64,000 nucleotides of DNA from Bowmanella dokdonensis (GCF_017254865.1 NZ_JAFKCV010000005.1:186001-250000); one strand, 5' to 3'; shown: positions 45,069-54,314, counted from the first letter of the stretch. Made by a program: numbers and translations. Notes: generated from the letters alone by a model not told the origin.

Positions 45069-45944
45069 CTATGCCCACACCACACAGACAGCCGCCAGCA
45101 CGATCAGCAACAGGCCCCACTTATCTGCTCTGGCCAGCTTCTCACGAAACAGGTAATGGGAAATCAACAGGCTGAACAATATCTCCACCTGGCCCAACGT
45201 CTTGACCAGTGCCACCGATTCGAGGCTCATTGCGGTAAACCAGCCGATGGAACCTACACAACTGCAAAAACTGATGGTAAAGGTCAGGCGTGACCGTTTC
45301 AGAAGGGTCTTCAGGGTACCGGGCTCCCTCAACACCAGCCAAAGGATCAGGATTAGGGTCTGCAACAGGATGACCAGCAACAGCACCCAGGCAGCCCCGT
45401 GCGGAAAGGGCAGGCCCAGTTCCAGGCTGGCTTCCCTTACCCACAGGGACGTCAGCGCAAAGGACAGGCCGCTGCCCAGGCCCAGAGCCATTGCGCGGTT
45501 GGACCAGGTACCAAGGGCGCTGGCACCACTGAGCAGAAACACCGCCAATGCACCCACCAGCACTCCCAGCCAACCCAGCCAGGTCAGGGGCGAGGCAAAA
45601 AACACCACCCCCAGGGCCGCTGCCAGAATGGCTTCACTCTTGGCCAGACCCACGCCGATGGCGTAATTGCGGAACTGGAAGAGTTTGACCATCAGGATGG
45701 TGGCCAGGATCTGCATCAGCGCCGCGCCCCCGATAAAGCTCAGAAAGCCGGCGGAAAACTCCGGCATGGCCACAGGTTCTGCCTGGTAAAGACCCAACAG
45801 ATAGAGCGCCGCCAGGGGCCCGGCCCACAGAAATCTTGCCAGGGTGACGCCACCGGCGCTCACATCCAGGCTGAGCTTTTTCTGAAAAGCATTGCGCCAG
45901 GCCTGCATAAACGCAGCCAACAGAGTAAAGGGGATCCAGAGCAA
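45069..45944 (-). CDS. EamA-family (DMT) transporter
   Basis: 291 residues, ten membrane segments in two EamA repeats: LLAAFMQAWRNAFQKKL at the start, FLWAGPLAALYLLGLY, and in the second half SCVGSIGWFTAMSLESVALVKTLGQVEI (pieces), which is the repeat signature. Drug/metabolite exporters of this family move amino acids, nucleotides or other small metabolites. It ends in a tail-to-tail position with the PEGA/FGE gene and is transcribed in the same direction as ilvY, 43 bp after it. An export function for branched-chain compounds is a guess only. Confidence 0.85.
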   Translation of the reverse strand: MLWIPFTLLAAFMQAWRNAFQKKLSLDVSAGGVTLARFLWAGPLAALYLLGLYQAEPVAMPEFSAGFLSFIGGAALMQILATILMVKLFQFRNYAIGVGLAKSEAILAAALGVVFFASPLTWLGWLGVLVGALAVFLLSGASALGTWSNRAMALGLGSGLSFALTSLWVREASLELGLPFPHGAAWVLLLVILLQTLILILWLVLREPGTLKTLLKRSRLTFTISFCSCVGSIGWFTAMSLESVALVKTLGQVEILFSLLISHYLFREKLARADKWGLLLIVLAAVCVVWA

Positions 45945-45987
45945 AGCAGATACCAGCGGTGAAATCAGGCTGGTGATACTAACCCGT

Positions 45988-46845
45988 CTAGATTTGTTGC
46001 AGCAAGGCTTTGATTACCGGCTCATTTTCGCGATCCCTCAGGCAGCAAAGACCGAGGCGGAAGGATTCGATATCCGGCAGGGGGATAATACTGATCTTGC
46101 CTGACACCACCGATTGTTCCACCACCGGACGGGGTACGATGCCAATGCCACAGCCCAGTGCCACCATACTGACAATGGCCTCATGGCCGGACACCGAGGC
46201 ATATACCCTGGGGCGGACGCCCTGTTCGGCCAGCCAGTGATGTACGATACGCCTGGACGGGCCAGATTCAGGCAGAACCATGGACACCGCGCGCCAGTCC
46301 ACCTGTTCAAGTTGGGTCAGGCGCAGGGCCGCCGGGCAGATCATCACCAGGGGCAGAGTATCCAGGTGCCGAAAGGCCAGTTCGTCCGGAAAGTCCGGGC
46401 CGCCGACGGTAATAGACATATCGGCCTTGCCTGCCAGCACCCGCTCGGTGGCCAGGGCCGGATCGCCGGTGGTCAGCTTGATTTCCACCTGGGGGTAGAG
46501 ATGGCGAAAGCGTTCCAGCAAGGCGGGCAGATGACTGTAGCTGGCGGTGACTGAACAGAACAGGCTCAGTTCTCCGCTGACTTCCCGGCTGTGACTGTGA
46601 ATTTCGGCCTTGACCTGCTGCCACTGACTCAACGTCTGTTGGCTGAACTCCAGCAGACGACTGCCGGCTGCCGTCAGCTTGACCTTACGATTGTCCCGTA
46701 CAAACAAATCGGCACCGCATTCCTCTTCCAGTCGTTGAATAGCGCGACTCAGGGTGGAAGGACTCACATAGAGTGCCTCGGCGGTGCGGCCAAAATGGAG
46801 GGTGGAGGCCAGGTGCTGGAAGAGTTGCAGGCTGCGGATGTCCAT
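45988..46845 (-). CDS. ilvY: LysR-family activator of ilvC
   Basis: Start at ATG 46845 (MDIRSLQLFQHLASTLHFGR), 285 residues; the 305-residue frame extends into the operator. HTH region: RTAEALYVSPSTLSRAIQRLEEE (pieces). The inducer domain ends REN-like. Divergent from ilvC with a 148-bp gap, the IlvY-IlvC layout of enteric bacteria, in which acetolactate or acetohydroxybutyrate activates ilvC. Confidence 0.93.
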   Translation of the reverse strand: MDIRSLQLFQHLASTLHFGRTAEALYVSPSTLSRAIQRLEEECGADLFVRDNRKVKLTAAGSRLLEFSQQTLSQWQQVKAEIHSHSREVSGELSLFCSVTASYSHLPALLERFRHLYPQVEIKLTTGDPALATERVLAGKADMSITVGGPDFPDELAFRHLDTLPLVMICPAALRLTQLEQVDWRAVSMVLPESGPSRRIVHHWLAEQGVRPRVYASVSGHEAIVSMVALGCGIGIVPRPVVEQSVVSGKISIIPLPDIESFRLGLCCLRDRENEPVIKALLQQI

Positions 46846-46850
46846 ATATG

Positions 46851-46880
46851 TTGCAAATAATGAAATACTATTTTGCAAAT
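46851..46880. promoter_or_regulatory. Candidate IlvY operator
   Basis: TTGCAAATA at 46851-46859 and TTTTGCAA at 46871-46878 (complement TTGCAAAA) form an imperfect dyad. TTGCAAAT also repeats directly at 46851 and 46873. It lies 6 bp from the ilvY start and upstream of ilvC, where a LysR regulator would sit. Confidence 0.55.
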
Positions 46881-46993
46881 ATATCATTTTATTCAACAAA
46901 GCCAATAGACTAAGCTCTGCTTCAACACAAGTACGTCACTGTCTTGTAAGAAGAATGGTTATGAGCCGCTTGCGGGCGACTCCGGAGAGATAA

Positions 46994-48475
46994 ATGGCAA
47001 ATTATTTTAATTCCCTGAATCTGCGCCAGCAGCTCGATCAATTAGGGCGCTGTCGCTTTATGGGCCGGGAAGAGTTCAGCAACGGCTGTGATGTGCTCAA
47101 AGGCCGGAAGATTGTGATTGTTGGTTGTGGTGCCCAGGGCCTGAACCAGGGCCTGAATATGCGGGACTCCGGTCTGGATGTGGCCTATGCCCTGCGTCAG
47201 TCAGCTATTGATGAAAAGCGTGATTCCTGGCAACGGGCCACCAGCAATGGTTTTGAAGTGAGTACTTACCAGCAGTTGATTCCTAGTGCGGACCTGGTCT
47301 ACAACCTGACGCCGGACAAGCAGCACGCCAGTGTGGTCGAGGCCGTCATGCCGCTGATGAAACAGGGCGCAACCCTGTCTTACTCCCATGGTTTTAATAT
47401 TGTCGAGGAAGGGCAGCAAATCCGCGGTGATATCACTGTGGTCATGTGTGCCCCCAAGTGCCCGGGTACTGAAGTACGCGAAGAGTATAAGCGCGGCTTC
47501 GGGGTGCCCACGCTGATTGCCGTGCATCCGGAAAACGATCCTGATGGCCAGGGCTTGGCCATCGCCAAGGCACTGGCCTCTGCCACCGGCGGCGATCGCG
47601 CCGGCGTATTGCAATCGTCTTTTGTGGCCGAGGTCAAATCGGATCTGATGGGAGAGCAGACCATACTGTGCGGGATGCAGCAGGCTGCCGCTATCCTGGG
47701 CTATGACAAAATGGTGCAGGACGGGGTCGACCCCGCTTATGCCGCAGCACTGATTCAGTATGGCCTGGAGGCTGTGACCGAAGCCCTGAAGATAGGCGGC
47801 ATCACTCATATGATGGATAGGTTGTCCAACCCGGCCAAGATCCGTGCGCATGAATTGTCAGAGGAGCTCAAGTCTCTGTTGCGTCCGTTGTTTGAAAAAC
47901 ACCAGGACGATATTCTCAGCGGCGAATTCTCCCGCAACATGATGCAGGACTGGGCCAACGGCGACGCCAACCTGCTCAGATGGCGTGAAGAAACGGGTCG
48001 CAGTGGCTTCGAACAGGCCCCTGTGTATCAGGGCAAGATCGACGAGCAGGAATTTTTCGATAAGGGCATCTTCCTGGTAGCCATGATCAAGGCAGGTGTG
48101 GAGCTTGCATTCGATGTGATGGTGGAGTCAGGCATGCTGCCTGAGTCGGCGTACTATGAGTCCCTGCATGAAACACCGCTGATCGCCAATACCATCGCCC
48201 GTAAACGTTTGTATGAGATGAATGTGGTCATTTCAGATACGGCCGAGTACGGCAACTACCTGTTTGCCAATGCCGCCATTCCGCTGCTGGCCGAAAAGCT
48301 GATGCCCGACGTGGGCACTGACCTTATCGGAAAGGGCTTGCAGAGCACCGGCAACAAGGTGGACAACAAGACTCTGGTGCAGGTCAATCAGGCCATACGC
48401 GAGCATCAGGTAGAAAGAATTGGCCAGGTTTTGCGTGGCTATATGACGGAGATGAAAGCCATAGTGACTGGCTAA
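46994..48475 (+). CDS. ilvC: Ketol-acid reductoisomerase, class II (long form)
   Basis: 493 residues, the E. coli-type length with a duplicated C-terminal domain (class I has about 330). NADP-binding motif [14 protein letters not shown] and DVAYALRQ. Mg-binding acidic residues are in [10 protein letters not shown] and the EELKS helix region. Catalyses the isomerisation and reduction of acetolactate. The ribosome site is CGGAGAG before ATG 46994. Controlled by the divergent ilvY. Confidence 0.97.
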   Translation: MANYFNSLNLRQQLDQLGRCRFMGREEFSNGCDVLKGRKIVIVGCGAQGLNQGLNMRDSGLDVAYALRQSAIDEKRDSWQRATSNGFEVSTYQQLIPSADLVYNLTPDKQHASVVEAVMPLMKQGATLSYSHGFNIVEEGQQIRGDITVVMCAPKCPGTEVREEYKRGFGVPTLIAVHPENDPDGQGLAIAKALASATGGDRAGVLQSSFVAEVKSDLMGEQTILCGMQQAAAILGYDKMVQDGVDPAYAAALIQYGLEAVTEALKIGGITHMMDRLSNPAKIRAHELSEELKSLLRPLFEKHQDDILSGEFSRNMMQDWANGDANLLRWREETGRSGFEQAPVYQGKIDEQEFFDKGIFLVAMIKAGVELAFDVMVESGMLPESAYYESLHETPLIANTIARKRLYEMNVVISDTAEYGNYLFANAAIPLLAEKLMPDVGTDLIGKGLQSTGNKVDNKTLVQVNQAIREHQVERIGQVLRGYMTEMKAIVTG

Positions 48476-48622
48476 CCGGGACGCCGGACGGAGTCACCCT
48501 CCGGCACTCGCTTCTCCCCTGGAATGCCAGGATTGGCAATGTGCGGCCCAGGTTCCTGCCGCAGCAGTCATGCCGGAGGCATGTGTATACAGTTCTGTCG
48601 TTAGGTGCTGTTAAAGCCCTTT

Positions 48623-48650
48623 GCCCGGTCAATTTGGCCGGGCTTTTTTA
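48623..48650 (+). terminator. Rho-independent terminator downstream of ilvC
   Basis: GCCCGG at 48623-48628 pairs with CCGGGC at 48638-48643, then TTTTTT. It lies 148 bp after the ilvC stop; the space before it (48476-48620) has no gene I can support. Confidence 0.75.
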
Positions 48651-48724
48651 TGCTGTGAAGAGTGAGGAGTGAGCTTGACTTAACCAATTGATCCGTCGGC
48701 TTTTCTGCCAACTGCCAGCCCGGC

Positions 48725-49549
48725 TCAGGATTCTTTGTAGACTTCCGCAGTGCGGGTTTGCAGCACTTCGATGGGCATCCCTTCTTCTATCATGCCTTCA
48801 TTCAGGGCGATCAGGTTCATGCCGAAATTAATCTTACCTGTGGCATCTTTACGAAACTTCGACAGGGTGGCCAGGGGCTCCTTATCCGGCAGGAAGTCAC
48901 CGGTCAGGGGATCCCGGGTCGTAAAAATACAACGGCTGCAGGGACAATCCAATTTGAACTCCACCTGGCCGATACGGATGCGCTGCCAACCGTCCTCAGC
49001 AAATGGTGCAGTGCCGGAGACCACCAGATTTGGCCGGAACTGAGCCATCTCACTGGCAACGGCAGAACGGCGGTTGAGCTCCTCCAGGGAGGCCTGGGAA
49101 ATCAATAGCAGTGGGAAGCCGTCGGCAAAGCTGAGCGGCACGCCGGCCTTGGCCCCAAATCTTACGGAGGTCTGCCCGCAGTACAGTAAATGGCACTGAC
49201 GGCCCAGGAGTTCACTGAACCAGTGATCGGCCTCGTCGGTGGTGCGCAGTCCTTCGAACTCGTCTTTCCACACATGGGTGGCCATACCGCCATGGGCAAA
49301 ATCGTCGTAGCGCAGCAGCAGATCGGCACTTTCTGGATGGCAGACCCTCAGCCCGTCCCTGACCGGTACGGCCTTGACCTGCACCAGTTTGGGCAGGGCC
49401 CGTCCGGTCAGCATGCGACCTTTGCTGTCTGCCAGCATAAAGCGCCTGTCAAATGACAGCCCATAAGAGTCCACATCGCTGCGACTAACTCGCAGCCCCT
49501 GGGTGGATTTAATTGGAAAGATACTGATTTGACTAAGAAACATCGACAT
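48725..49549 (-). CDS. ycbX: YcbX-like MOSC-domain protein without ferredoxin domain
   Basis: 274 residues: the N-terminal MOSC_N domain starts IFPIKSTQGL, with RRFMLAD. The MOSC domain has the conserved Cys in DCPCSRCIFTTRDP, which receives the molybdenum cofactor sulfur, and RPNLVVSG. E. coli YcbX (369 residues) has a C-terminal 2Fe-2S domain that is absent here, so electrons must come from elsewhere. YcbX proteins reduce N-hydroxylated bases. It starts 8 bp after the carbonic anhydrase stop. Assignment of family firm. Confidence 0.85.
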   Translation of the reverse strand: MSMFLSQISIFPIKSTQGLRVSRSDVDSYGLSFDRRFMLADSKGRMLTGRALPKLVQVKAVPVRDGLRVCHPESADLLLRYDDFAHGGMATHVWKDEFEGLRTTDEADHWFSELLGRQCHLLYCGQTSVRFGAKAGVPLSFADGFPLLLISQASLEELNRRSAVASEMAQFRPNLVVSGTAPFAEDGWQRIRIGQVEFKLDCPCSRCIFTTRDPLTGDFLPDKEPLATLSKFRKDATGKINFGMNLIALNEGMIEEGMPIEVLQTRTAEVYKES

Positions 49550-49557
49550 GCCGGTTC

Positions 49558-50139
49558 CTACTCTTTGAGGTCCTTTAATCTGCCATTTCTGAGGCTGTAT
49601 ATCCAGCTGTGGATGGCCAGTTGCTGTCCCCGGGCCAGGGCGTCCCGCACGATGGACGTGCGCCTGACGTTGTTGGCCTGCTCCAGTACATTGAGCTCAC
49701 ACAGACGCTGGATTCGCTCCTCGCCCGGCAGCTTTTGCAATTCCGGATCGTGACGGGCCGCGATATCCTGGATATGGGCCAGCCAGTTGTCGATCAGGCC
49801 CAGTTGCCGTCCTGCCAGGGCGGCCTCAACGCCTCCGCAGCCGTAATGGCCACAGACAATCACATGCTTGACCTTTAGGACATCCACTGCATATTGCAGT
49901 ACCGACAGGCAGTTAAGATCCGTATGGATCACCAGGTTGGCCACATTGCGATGCACGAAAATGTCACCGGGAAGCAGATCGACTATCTGATTGGCCGGCA
50001 CCCGGCTGTCGGCGCAGCCAATCCACAAATACTGGGGACTCTGCTGCTCGGACAGCTTGCGGAAAAATCCCGGCTCAGCCTGTTGGGTGCGCTCGGCCCA
50101 CTGCCGGTTGTTGTGAAAAAGTTCGTCGATATCGCTCAT
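49558..50139 (-). CDS. can: Beta-class carbonic anhydrase
   Basis: Start at ATG 50139 (MSDIDELFHNNRQWAE), 193 residues; the longer frame begins inside the preceding gene. Zinc site: WIGCADSRVP supplies the Cys and Asp, and VCGHYGCGGV the His and Cys. Hydrates CO2 to bicarbonate, for example for carboxylations and pH balance. Downstream of the sigma/membrane pair (55-bp gap) and upstream of ycbX, so possibly part of that transcript. Confidence 0.94.
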   Translation of the reverse strand: MSDIDELFHNNRQWAERTQQAEPGFFRKLSEQQSPQYLWIGCADSRVPANQIVDLLPGDIFVHRNVANLVIHTDLNCLSVLQYAVDVLKVKHVIVCGHYGCGGVEAALAGRQLGLIDNWLAHIQDIAARHDPELQKLPGEERIQRLCELNVLEQANNVRRTSIVRDALARGQQLAIHSWIYSLRNGRLKDLKE

Positions 50140-50194
50140 CAGAGCTGCCCGCTTGGAATAGGTGGCGGCGAGTGTAGTCCCTTTACCCTCGCTT

Positions 50195-50779
50195 TCATAT
50201 CTGACCATGCAGGCTTTGATGGAGCTGCTCAAGGCTTTCCAGCTCCTGCTGACGTTTTTCCCGTTGCCTGGCGGTCAACCACCACCAGGGAGGAATAATA
50301 ACCAGCAGCGCCAGCAGGGTCAGTGAGCCCCTGACTTTCAGTGCCTCTGAACTGATGGCACCGAAGTACCAGCCCCCCGCCATCAGCAGCACAAAAGCCA
50401 GCGGCATGGCCAGCAGACAGGCCCGGGTCAATCTGACCAGTTGCAGGTTGTTCCGGCCCTGCTGAAGGAGGCAAAGCAGGTAGTGGCGGATATCACCCCG
50501 GGACGCCCTGAGAATCATGCGTCGCAGCCATAGGGCATAGCCTGTTGCCAGCAGGGCCACCCCCAGCATGGCGATGATCCAAAAGCGTTCGAACCAGTGC
50601 AGCTCATGCCGCAGCTGTGCGTAGAGTACGGCCAGTACCACCAGAGCACCCAGATCAAGCAGCAGAAAACTCCACTGCCGCCACCTGGTTCGCCGCCAAC
50701 GCTTTTCCAGCTCCCGGGTGTCGGGCAGTTCCAGGTCCAGGCTCTGCCACCGGGCTTTGAGGGGATCTTGTTCAGACAT
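50195..50779 (-). CDS. Four-TM membrane partner of the ECF sigma factor (putative anti-sigma)
   Basis: 194 residues. N-terminal cytosolic 40 residues with RELEKRWRRTRWRQW, then membrane segments at about 38-54, 65-83, 118-140 and 148-165. A charged C-terminal helix (RQREKRQQELESLEQLHQSL) follows. No zinc-binding anti-sigma motif is seen. The start overlaps the sigma factor 3' end by 8 bp, which suggests it is the cognate inhibitor, but no known family was recognised. Function inferred from position. Confidence 0.7.
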   Translation of the reverse strand: MSEQDPLKARWQSLDLELPDTRELEKRWRRTRWRQWSFLLLDLGALVVLAVLYAQLRHELHWFERFWIIAMLGVALLATGYALWLRRMILRASRGDIRHYLLCLLQQGRNNLQLVRLTRACLLAMPLAFVLLMAGGWYFGAISSEALKVRGSLTLLALLVIIPPWWWLTARQREKRQQELESLEQLHQSLHGQI

Positions 50780-51290
50780 CTTCCAGTTCCTTACTTAGGC
50801 GCGCCTTGGCGCGACTGAGAATAACACCCACGTGGTTGCCGGTCAGTCCGCAGATTTCGGCAGTTTCCTGATAACTCAGGCCTTCCATAAACAGGGTGAC
50901 CACCTGGCGTTCCTGCAGCGGTAAGCGGCGTACTGCCACCAGTAACGCATTCTGGCGCTGATGGCCTATCGCACTGGCTTCGGGCTCGGGCCCCTTGTCA
51001 TCTGGCAGCGACTCGTCAAGGGCTTCCCGGTCACGAAGGCGTACCTGACTGGCCACATGGCTGACACAACGGTTATGGGCCACTTTGAGCAGGTAGGTCT
51101 TTTCACTGCTCTGGCCGCGAAAGGCGCTCATGGCCTGCCATACCGCCAGGGAAATTTCCTGCAGCAGTTCTTTTCTGAGTTCAGGATTGGCTTCATAGCT
51201 GGCGGCGACCCGGCTGAGCAGTGGTCCGTAGCTGGCGGCGACCCGGCTGAGCAGTGGTCCGTACTTATTGATCAGACTGGCAAATTCCAG
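50772..51290 (-). CDS. ECF-type sigma-70 factor with tandem duplication
   Basis: From a probable CTG start at 51290 the protein is 172 residues, normal for ECF sigma factors. Starting at the ATG 51131 would lose region 2. The frame upstream of 51131 is open to a TAA just before AAGGG and CTG: LEFASLINKYGPLL and ISLAVWQAMSAFRGQ read as region 2, and LPLQERQVVTLFMEGLSYQETAEICGLTG (pieces) as region 4. The segment YGPLLSRVAAS is repeated twice in tandem (33 bp, 51198-51230 and 51231-51263). It stands first in its operon, divergent from a PspB-like gene. An AUA start is the other possibility. Confidence 0.72.
   Translation of the reverse strand: MEFASLINKYGPLLSRVAASYGPLLSRVAASYEANPELRKELLQEISLAVWQAMSAFRGQSSEKTYLLKVAHNRCVSHVASQVRLRDREALDESLPDDKGPEPEASAIGHQRQNALLVAVRRLPLQERQVVTLFMEGLSYQETAEICGLTGNHVGVILSRAKARLSKELEDV
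51198..51263. repeat. 33-bp exact tandem duplication inside the sigma factor gene
   Basis: The unit GCTGGCGGCGACCCGGCTGA continuing to GTA occurs twice, back to back, and keeps the reading frame. It adds 11 residues next to region 2. Confidence 0.9.
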
Positions 51291-51421
51291 GGGTATCCCT
51301 TATCACAGACGATTTGTGGCAGTAGTCTGCGTCAGCGCGAATTTATTACAACAAAAAATTTTGTAATAAATAAGGCAAGCCCGGGACTGTAAGGGTAGCT
51401 AACTCACAAAGGAGCAACCCC

Positions 51422-51700
51422 ATGACCATCGAACTGTTTATTTTGCTGTTTGCCGGGCTGCTGGCGTTGTCGCTGGCATTGTGCTGGCTGGATCACCGCC
51501 ATGGCTGGCAATGGATGGACTGGCTTAACGGCAAGGTATCCTCACCCTTCCGGAAATCTGATAGTCCATGCAATTCTCAGAAAAAAGATCAGACCATCGG
51601 GCAACTGGAAGAGCGGATCCGGGTGCTGGAACGTATCGTTACTGAACCGGCCTATGAGCTGAACCGGGAACTGGAACGGCTAAAAGAAAAGGGGCGATAA
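51422..51700 (+). CDS. PspB-like small membrane protein
   Basis: 92 residues. One N-terminal membrane segment (about 4-22: LFILLFAGLLALSLALCWL, in pieces), a basic and polar linker, and a C-terminal helix QLEERIRVLERIVTEPAYELNREL like the PspB coiled coil. PspB helps activate the phage-shock response to inner-membrane damage. The ribosome site is AAAGGAG before ATG 51422. Divergent from the ECF sigma factor with a 131-bp gap, so likely in its regulon. The PspB call is by likeness of the ending; other psp genes are not in this window. Confidence 0.65.
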   Translation: MTIELFILLFAGLLALSLALCWLDHRHGWQWMDWLNGKVSSPFRKSDSPCNSQKKDQTIGQLEERIRVLERIVTEPAYELNRELERLKEKGR

Positions 51701-51708
51701 GCCCCTTT
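51682..51708 (-). terminator. Terminator of proBA, overlapping the PspB-like stop codon
   Basis: AAAGGGGC (51688-51695) and GCCCCTTT (51701-51708) form a stem with loop GATAA. On the minus strand it is followed by TTTTCTTTTA. It lies 24 bp after the proA stop and probably also ends the convergent gene. Confidence 0.65.
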
Positions 51709-51731
51709 ATCAAAGTAAAACGTGTTACCGG

Positions 51732-52982
51732 TTACTGACGGATATGGCCGTCACCCAGCACGATAAACTTCTCAGTGGTCAGGCTCTCGGCACCCATGGG
51801 ACCGTAAGCGTGCAATTTACTGGTGGAGATGCCTATTTCAGCCCCCAGACCCAGCTCGCCGCCGTCAGAGAAACGCGATGATGCGTTGGCCATGACTACA
51901 GCAGAGTTTACGTCACGGATAAACTGCTGGGCACGGGAGTAGTCCTGGGTGGCGATCACTTCGGTGTGTCCCGAGCTGTGCTGCTCCAGATGCTCAATGG
52001 CCTGGTCATAGCTGTCCACTACCCGAACGGCAATCTCCATGGCCAGATACTCGGTATCCCAGTCTGCTTCGGTGGCCGGCTCGGCGCCGTCGAAATAAGC
52101 GATGCTGTTTTCACAGGCATGCACCCGAACCTTGTGCTCGGCAAACATGGCGGCCGCCATGGGCAGGAAACTGGCGGCGATATCCTTATGCACCAGCAGG
52201 GTTTCCAGCGAGTTGCAGACGCCGGTACGCTGAGTCTTGCCGTTCATCAGCAGGCTCAGGGCCTTGACCTCGTCGGCGGCTTTATCCACATACAGATGGC
52301 AGACGCCCTTGTAATGCTGGATAACCGGGATGCGGCTGTTTTCTGAGACGAAGCGTATCAGGCCCTCGCCACCGCGGGGAATGATCAGATCGATATCCTG
52401 GTTCAGTGTCATCAGCTCGTTCATAATGGCCCGATCCGGGTCCGGCACCACGACCACGGCGTTAGGATCCACACCATGACTCTTCAATGCCAGATGAATG
52501 CACTCGGCCAGGGCCAGATTGGAATGAAGGGCTTCTTTTCCTCCCCGTAACACCACTGCGTTACCGGCCTTGAAGCACAAGGCGGCGGCGTCGATAGTCA
52601 CATTGGGGCGGGACTCGTAAATCATGGCAACCACCCCCAGCGGGATGCGCATTTTGCCCACTTCGATACCACTGGGCTGGCGACGGATATCGCGGATACT
52701 GCCAACCGGATCGTCCTGGGCGGCAATCTGGCGCACCGCATTGGCAATATTACCAATGCTCTGCTCGCTCAGTGTCAGTCTGTCCAGCATGGCTTCGGAC
52801 AGATCTGCCTGACGTCCTGCCTCCAGATCCTCTTTATTGGCGGCCAGGATTTTGTCCGTCTGTTTCAGCATGTTGTCGGCGATACTGTTGAGCACCTCGA
52901 CCTTCTTGCTGGCGGTCAGTTTGGCCACCTGGCGGGAGGCAATCCTGGCCTTCTTGGCCATCTCTTTGATAGAAAAAGTCAT
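51732..52982 (-). CDS. proA: Glutamate-5-semialdehyde dehydrogenase
   Basis: 416 residues. Second step of proline synthesis, reducing glutamyl-5-phosphate with NADPH. Catalytic Cys in KTQRTGVCNSLETLLVH, cofactor region VVLRGGKEALHSN, and ANASSRFSDGGELGLGAEIGIST near the end (pieces), which is diagnostic. AAGGAGA precedes ATG 52982. The 74-bp gap to proB carries only a 7-bp hairpin (53002-53025). Confidence 0.96.
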   Translation of the reverse strand: MTFSIKEMAKKARIASRQVAKLTASKKVEVLNSIADNMLKQTDKILAANKEDLEAGRQADLSEAMLDRLTLSEQSIGNIANAVRQIAAQDDPVGSIRDIRRQPSGIEVGKMRIPLGVVAMIYESRPNVTIDAAALCFKAGNAVVLRGGKEALHSNLALAECIHLALKSHGVDPNAVVVVPDPDRAIMNELMTLNQDIDLIIPRGGEGLIRFVSENSRIPVIQHYKGVCHLYVDKAADEVKALSLLMNGKTQRTGVCNSLETLLVHKDIAASFLPMAAAMFAEHKVRVHACENSIAYFDGAEPATEADWDTEYLAMEIAVRVVDSYDQAIEHLEQHSSGHTEVIATQDYSRAQQFIRDVNSAVVMANASSRFSDGGELGLGAEIGISTSKLHAYGPMGAESLTTEKFIVLGDGHIRQ

Positions 52983-53056
52983 ACATTCTCCTTGTTGGGA
53001 GGCAGCCGTCCTGCATGCCGGCTGCGGTGAATTCTGTGCTGTTTGGGACCGGGCAG

Positions 53057-54154
53057 TTAAAGCAGGGCCAGATCGTCCCGGTGGACGGCGGCTTCGCCGG
53101 AGGAATAGCCGATCACGTTCTCGAAGTCGTCGCTGCGCATGCCCTTGATGGCATTCAGATCTGCGGCACTGTACAAGGCCACGCCCTTGGCAAAGGGGAC
53201 GTTCTCATGACAAATCTCCACGGCATCACCGGCCAGGAAGTCTCCCCCTACCTTGGTAATTCCGATGGGCAGCAGGGACGCGCCGGTCTGGATCAGGGCC
53301 CGTTTGGCCCCCTGATCCACCTCAATGCGGCCGGTGGCTATCAGGGTATGCTTAAGCCACTGCTCCTTGGCGGAATCTGGCGTTTTGGTGGGTGTGAAGC
53401 GGGTACCGGGAATGCGTCCATCGAGCAGCGCATCGAAGACTTCCCCTTTGCTGCCGTTGACGATCAGCGTCTGGATACCGCTCTCGGCACATTTGTCAGC
53501 GGCCTCAATCTTGGTGCGCATGCCGCCCGTGCCCACCTTAGTGCCAGGCCCCCCGGCCAGAGCATAGATTTCTCCATTAATCTGCTCCACCACGGGAATC
53601 AGTTCGGCTTCGGGATTGATCCTGGGGTCGGCGTTATACAGGCCATCGATGTCTGAGCAGATGATCAGCGTATCGGCCTCGGCCACCATGGCCGCATAAG
53701 CCGCCAGATTGTCGTTGTCGCCCACCTTAAGCACATCAACGGCGACCGTGTCGTTTTCATTGACCACCGGCAGTACATTATTGTTGAGCAATTCCCTGAG
53801 GGTGTTCTTGATATTGACGTAGCGGGATCGGTCATGAAAGTCATCATAGGTCAAAAGGACCTGGGCGCAGGGGAAGTCAAAAAACCTCGACCAGTTGGCC
53901 ATCATCTGTGTCTGGCCGACTGCAGCCATGGCCTGCTTTTCCGCAATAGACGGATGGGCATTGTGGGCAATGGTACTGCGACCCGCTGCCACACTGCCTG
54001 AAGAGACGATGACAACCTGCTTACCCTGTTCCCGACTCTCGGTGATGAATCTGGCGATGGCCAACAAGTACTTGGCACTGCACTGATGACCATCCGGTGA
54101 AATCAGTGCGCTGCCAACTTTAATTACGGCCCTTTGCCAGTTAAATTCAGACAT
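53057..54154 (-). CDS. proB: Glutamate 5-kinase
   Basis: 365 residues, the full length with amino-acid kinase domain (1-255: VIKVGSALIS, IVSSGSVAAGR, VVNENDTVAVD, VGTGGMRTKIEAADKCAESG in pieces) and C-terminal PUA domain (about 275-355). Phosphorylates glutamate in the first step of proline synthesis and is the proline-inhibited enzyme. Ribosome site GGAGG before ATG 54154. The dyads at 54242-54278 lie upstream and may regulate it. Confidence 0.96.
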   Translation of the reverse strand: MSEFNWQRAVIKVGSALISPDGHQCSAKYLLAIARFITESREQGKQVVIVSSGSVAAGRSTIAHNAHPSIAEKQAMAAVGQTQMMANWSRFFDFPCAQVLLTYDDFHDRSRYVNIKNTLRELLNNNVLPVVNENDTVAVDVLKVGDNDNLAAYAAMVAEADTLIICSDIDGLYNADPRINPEAELIPVVEQINGEIYALAGGPGTKVGTGGMRTKIEAADKCAESGIQTLIVNGSKGEVFDALLDGRIPGTRFTPTKTPDSAKEQWLKHTLIATGRIEVDQGAKRALIQTGASLLPIGITKVGGDFLAGDAVEICHENVPFAKGVALYSAADLNAIKGMRSDDFENVIGYSSGEAAVHRDDLALL

Positions 54155-54241
54155 TTACCCTCCATAATCGAAATTCTTATATTAGGATACCGACTTAAAA
54201 ACGATAAACAAGCACGTTTAGTTATAAGCTAATGGAACAGT

Positions 54242-54278
54242 TTTACACCAGTGTAAAGCCTCTGCTTTACACTGGTGT
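54242..54278. promoter_or_regulatory. Two palindromes forming a 15-bp perfect hairpin upstream of proB
   Basis: TTTACACCAGTGTAAA (54242-54257) is a 16-bp perfect palindrome. ACACCAGTGTAAAGC (54245-54259) and its complement (54264-54278) also make a 15-bp stem with loop CTCT. No T-run follows. The TTTACAC/GTGTAAA half-sites suggest a paired operator more than a terminator. Confidence 0.6.
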
Positions 54279-54314
54279 GGCTCCTGTCGATTGACAGGCA
54301 GTTTTGCTTCCTGA

